Of a stretch of DNA of 8,172 nt, positions 6,720-8,172 are shown piece by piece (positions within the stretch are counted from its first letter, which is position 1; every line of letters starts with the position of its first letter). A program made the translations under genes and the position numbers. Origin of the DNA: CAYVLI01 sp964452105 [NCBI: uncultured Nitrospinota bacterium]. Lineage in GTDB: Bacteria > JAUXIQ01. Location: the NCBI GenBank assembly GCA_964452105.1, contig CAYVLI010000064.1, positions 2,068 to 10,239 of the forward strand, given 5' to 3'. Under the pieces are notes generated by a model. The model was not told the origin of the DNA and searched no databases. It saw only the letters and a program-made list of their open reading frames with translations.

Positions 6720-8172
6720 TCATTCCTGCTGGCTGCGTTTGAGTATTGCGTTATTGTAGGCCTCGATGGCTTCCCGCCTTCTGATCATCCCTATGGGTAT
6801 CCCGGGGTTAACGGGATCTATCACAGGTATCTCCTCTATGTTTTTGGAGCCGAATTTCTTGAATACATCGTCCAGGTTGTCTTCCAGGGAAGCAGTGATA
6901 ATGTCTTTCGTGGCCATGTCTTTGGCTGTGAGCTGGGAAGCCTCCCTCTCTTCTTCCATAAAATGTTTTCGAAGGTCGTGGAGAGATAAGATGCCGGTCA
7001 TCTCGCCATTGCCATCGACCACCGGGAAATATGCGTAGTTGGTTTCAGCGGTTATCCGCAGTATGTCACGATAATGGATATCCTCTGGAATGGTCCTGAC
7101 CTTATCGAGCATCACGTTTCTCACCGGTATCGATTTGAGCACGTTCACCTCCCGCCCTCGCTCGATGCGCACACCGCGCTTCACCAGTTCAACCATGTAG
7201 ATGGATTCCCGCGACAGGCTGGAATAGAGTAAAGTTCCAATTATCGATGACAACATGAGAGGGAGAATGATCTTATAATCTCCCGTCATTTCGAAAATTA
7301 TAAGTATGGCTGTTATAGGCGCCTGTGTGGCAGAGGCCACCAGGGCGCCCATACCCACCAGAGCATAAGCGCCGGGCATCGCCATCGACTGAGGAAATAT
7401 CATATGCACGACAGCGCCTATAGCACCACCCATCATAGAGCCTATGAACAGCGAGGGTGCAAACACACCTCCTGAACCTCCCGAACCCAGGGTAAGGCTT
7501 GTGGCCACTATCTTGGCGAACATCAGACCAACAAGCATGGCTACGGAAAATTTTGCGGTGAGCGCCAGCGTCACGGGATCATAACCGCTGCCATAGACAT
7601 AGGGTAAAAATATTCCTATAACACCAACTGCTACCCCCCCCAGAGCAGGTTTGAGAAAGTTGGGAACCGTCTGTTTCTCGAAAAAGTCTTCCATGAAAGT
7701 CAAAGTCTTTACAAACAGGTAACCGACCAATCCTGCCGCCAGACCCAGAATCAAATAAGGGATGAATTCCCAGGCACTAACCAACTGGTAGGGAGTCACC
7801 AGGAAGGCCGGGAAATTGCCCAGATAATAGCGCGAAATGACTGTTGCAGTTACCGAAGAGACCACAATGGGACTGAAGCTGATGTATCGGAAATCTCCTA
7901 AAACGATCTCCACTGCAAATAAAGCCCCTCCGATGGGAGCATTGAAAGTTGCCGCAATACCCGCCGCCGCTCCACAGCCCACGAAAGTTTTCAGGTTTCG
8001 CCCCGATACCCTCAATAACTGGCCGATAGTGGAACCCGCCGCGGAACCGATCAGGGCAATCGGGCCTTCTCTCCCGGCAGACCCTCCGGAGCCGATGGTT
8101 ATAGATGAGGCCACGATTCCGGCAAAAGACACCCGAGACCTTATTAAACCGCCCTTTAAGGCAGCAGATTCT
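6720..8172 (-). CDS. ClC-family chloride channel or transporter with a C-terminal CBS pair, 5' end cut off by the window edge
   Basis: This is an inner-membrane anion transport protein of the ClC family, a homodimer with one pore per subunit. The frame is open to the right edge; residues before the GTG at 8132 read LIRSRV and join directly to the ClC core, so that GTG is internal and the true start is outside. Numbered from that GTG, GSGGSAGREGP (14-24) carries the external gating Glu22. FAVEI (72-76) follows, then a second half-repeat with GSGGSGGVFAP (216-226), TQAPITAILIIFEMTG (269-284), and Tyr312, which probably matches the anion-coordinating Tyr445 of E. coli ClC-ec1. The earlier GSGIP-type loop lies outside. 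Several hydrophobic segments are visible, for example 122-145 and 161-180. Two CBS domains occupy about 335-392 and 403-460 in the cytoplasm. The first has a nucleotide-type motif, GILSLHD (380-386); the second lacks one. Position 76 is Ile where exchangers such as ClC-ec1 have the internal proton glutamate Glu203. Family assignment is firm; channel versus exchanger is open. Confidence 0.95.
   Translation of the reverse strand, partial: ESAALKGGLIRSRVSFAGIVASSITIGSGGSAGREGPIALIGSAAGSTIGQLLRVSGRNLKTFVGCGAAAGIAATFNAPIGGALFAVEIVLGDFRYISFSPIVVSSVTATVISRYYLGNFPAFLVTPYQLVSAWEFIPYLILGLAAGLVGYLFVKTLTFMEDFFEKQTVPNFLKPALGGVAVGVIGIFLPYVYGSGYDPVTLALTAKFSVAMLVGLMFAKIVATSLTLGSGGSGGVFAPSLFIGSMMGGAIGAVVHMIFPQSMAMPGAYALVGMGALVASATQAPITAILIIFEMTGDYKIILPLMLSSIIGTLLYSSLSRESIYMVELVKRGVRIERGREVNVLKSIPVRNVMLDKVRTIPEDIHYRDILRITAETNYAYFPVVDGNGEMTGILSLHDLRKHFMEEEREASQLTAKDMATKDIITASLEDNLDDVFKKFGSKNIEEIPVIDPVNPGIPIGMIRRREAIEAYNNAILKRSQQE

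Noticed and set aside
6720-8132. GTG at 8132 as the true start of the ClC gene
   Set aside because: The frame stays open upstream to the window edge and encodes residues that fit the ClC core just before GSGGSAGREGP. Starting here would remove the first third of the membrane domain, including the GSGIP-type loop.

Overview
The window holds four protein genes, all on the minus strand and closely spaced. In transcription order (right to left) they are: a ClC-family chloride transporter or channel with a CBS pair (5' end cut by the right edge), DNA polymerase I (polA), an ADP-forming acyl-CoA synthetase fused to a GNAT acetyltransferase (Pat-like), and ribonuclease R (rnr, 3' part cut by the left edge). 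The spacers are 13, about 96 and 24 bases. About 98% of the window is coding. I see no RNA gene, mobile element, CRISPR array, sizeable repeat or convincing terminator.

The organism is a bacterium: it has a three-domain family A DNA polymerase I and a bacterial RNase R with an N-terminal winged helix and cold-shock domain. Base composition looks near 50-55% G+C by eye. An ADP-forming acyl-CoA synthetase that keeps both phospho-histidine sites is common in anaerobes. My best guess is an uncultured anaerobic or sediment lineage, possibly Chloroflexota (Dehalococcoidia-like), but this is a low-confidence impression and no marker here settles it.

The spacing suggests one transcription unit. The stop of the ClC gene lies 13 bases before the polA start, and the stop of the synthetase gene lies 24 bases before the rnr start. 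The polA-to-synthetase gap is the only place with room for a separate promoter. The genes do not form an obvious pathway: anion transport, DNA replication and repair, acyl-CoA energy metabolism or protein acetylation, and RNA decay.

The points most worth a second look are residue-level. The ClC protein keeps the external gating glutamate but has isoleucine at the internal proton-glutamate position. The Pat-like fusion appears to keep the catalytic histidines of a working ligase beside an intact GNAT domain. RNase R has a histidine inside its otherwise canonical metal-binding motif. PolA appears to keep all three active sites, including proofreading. I did not find evidence for a wholly new system here.
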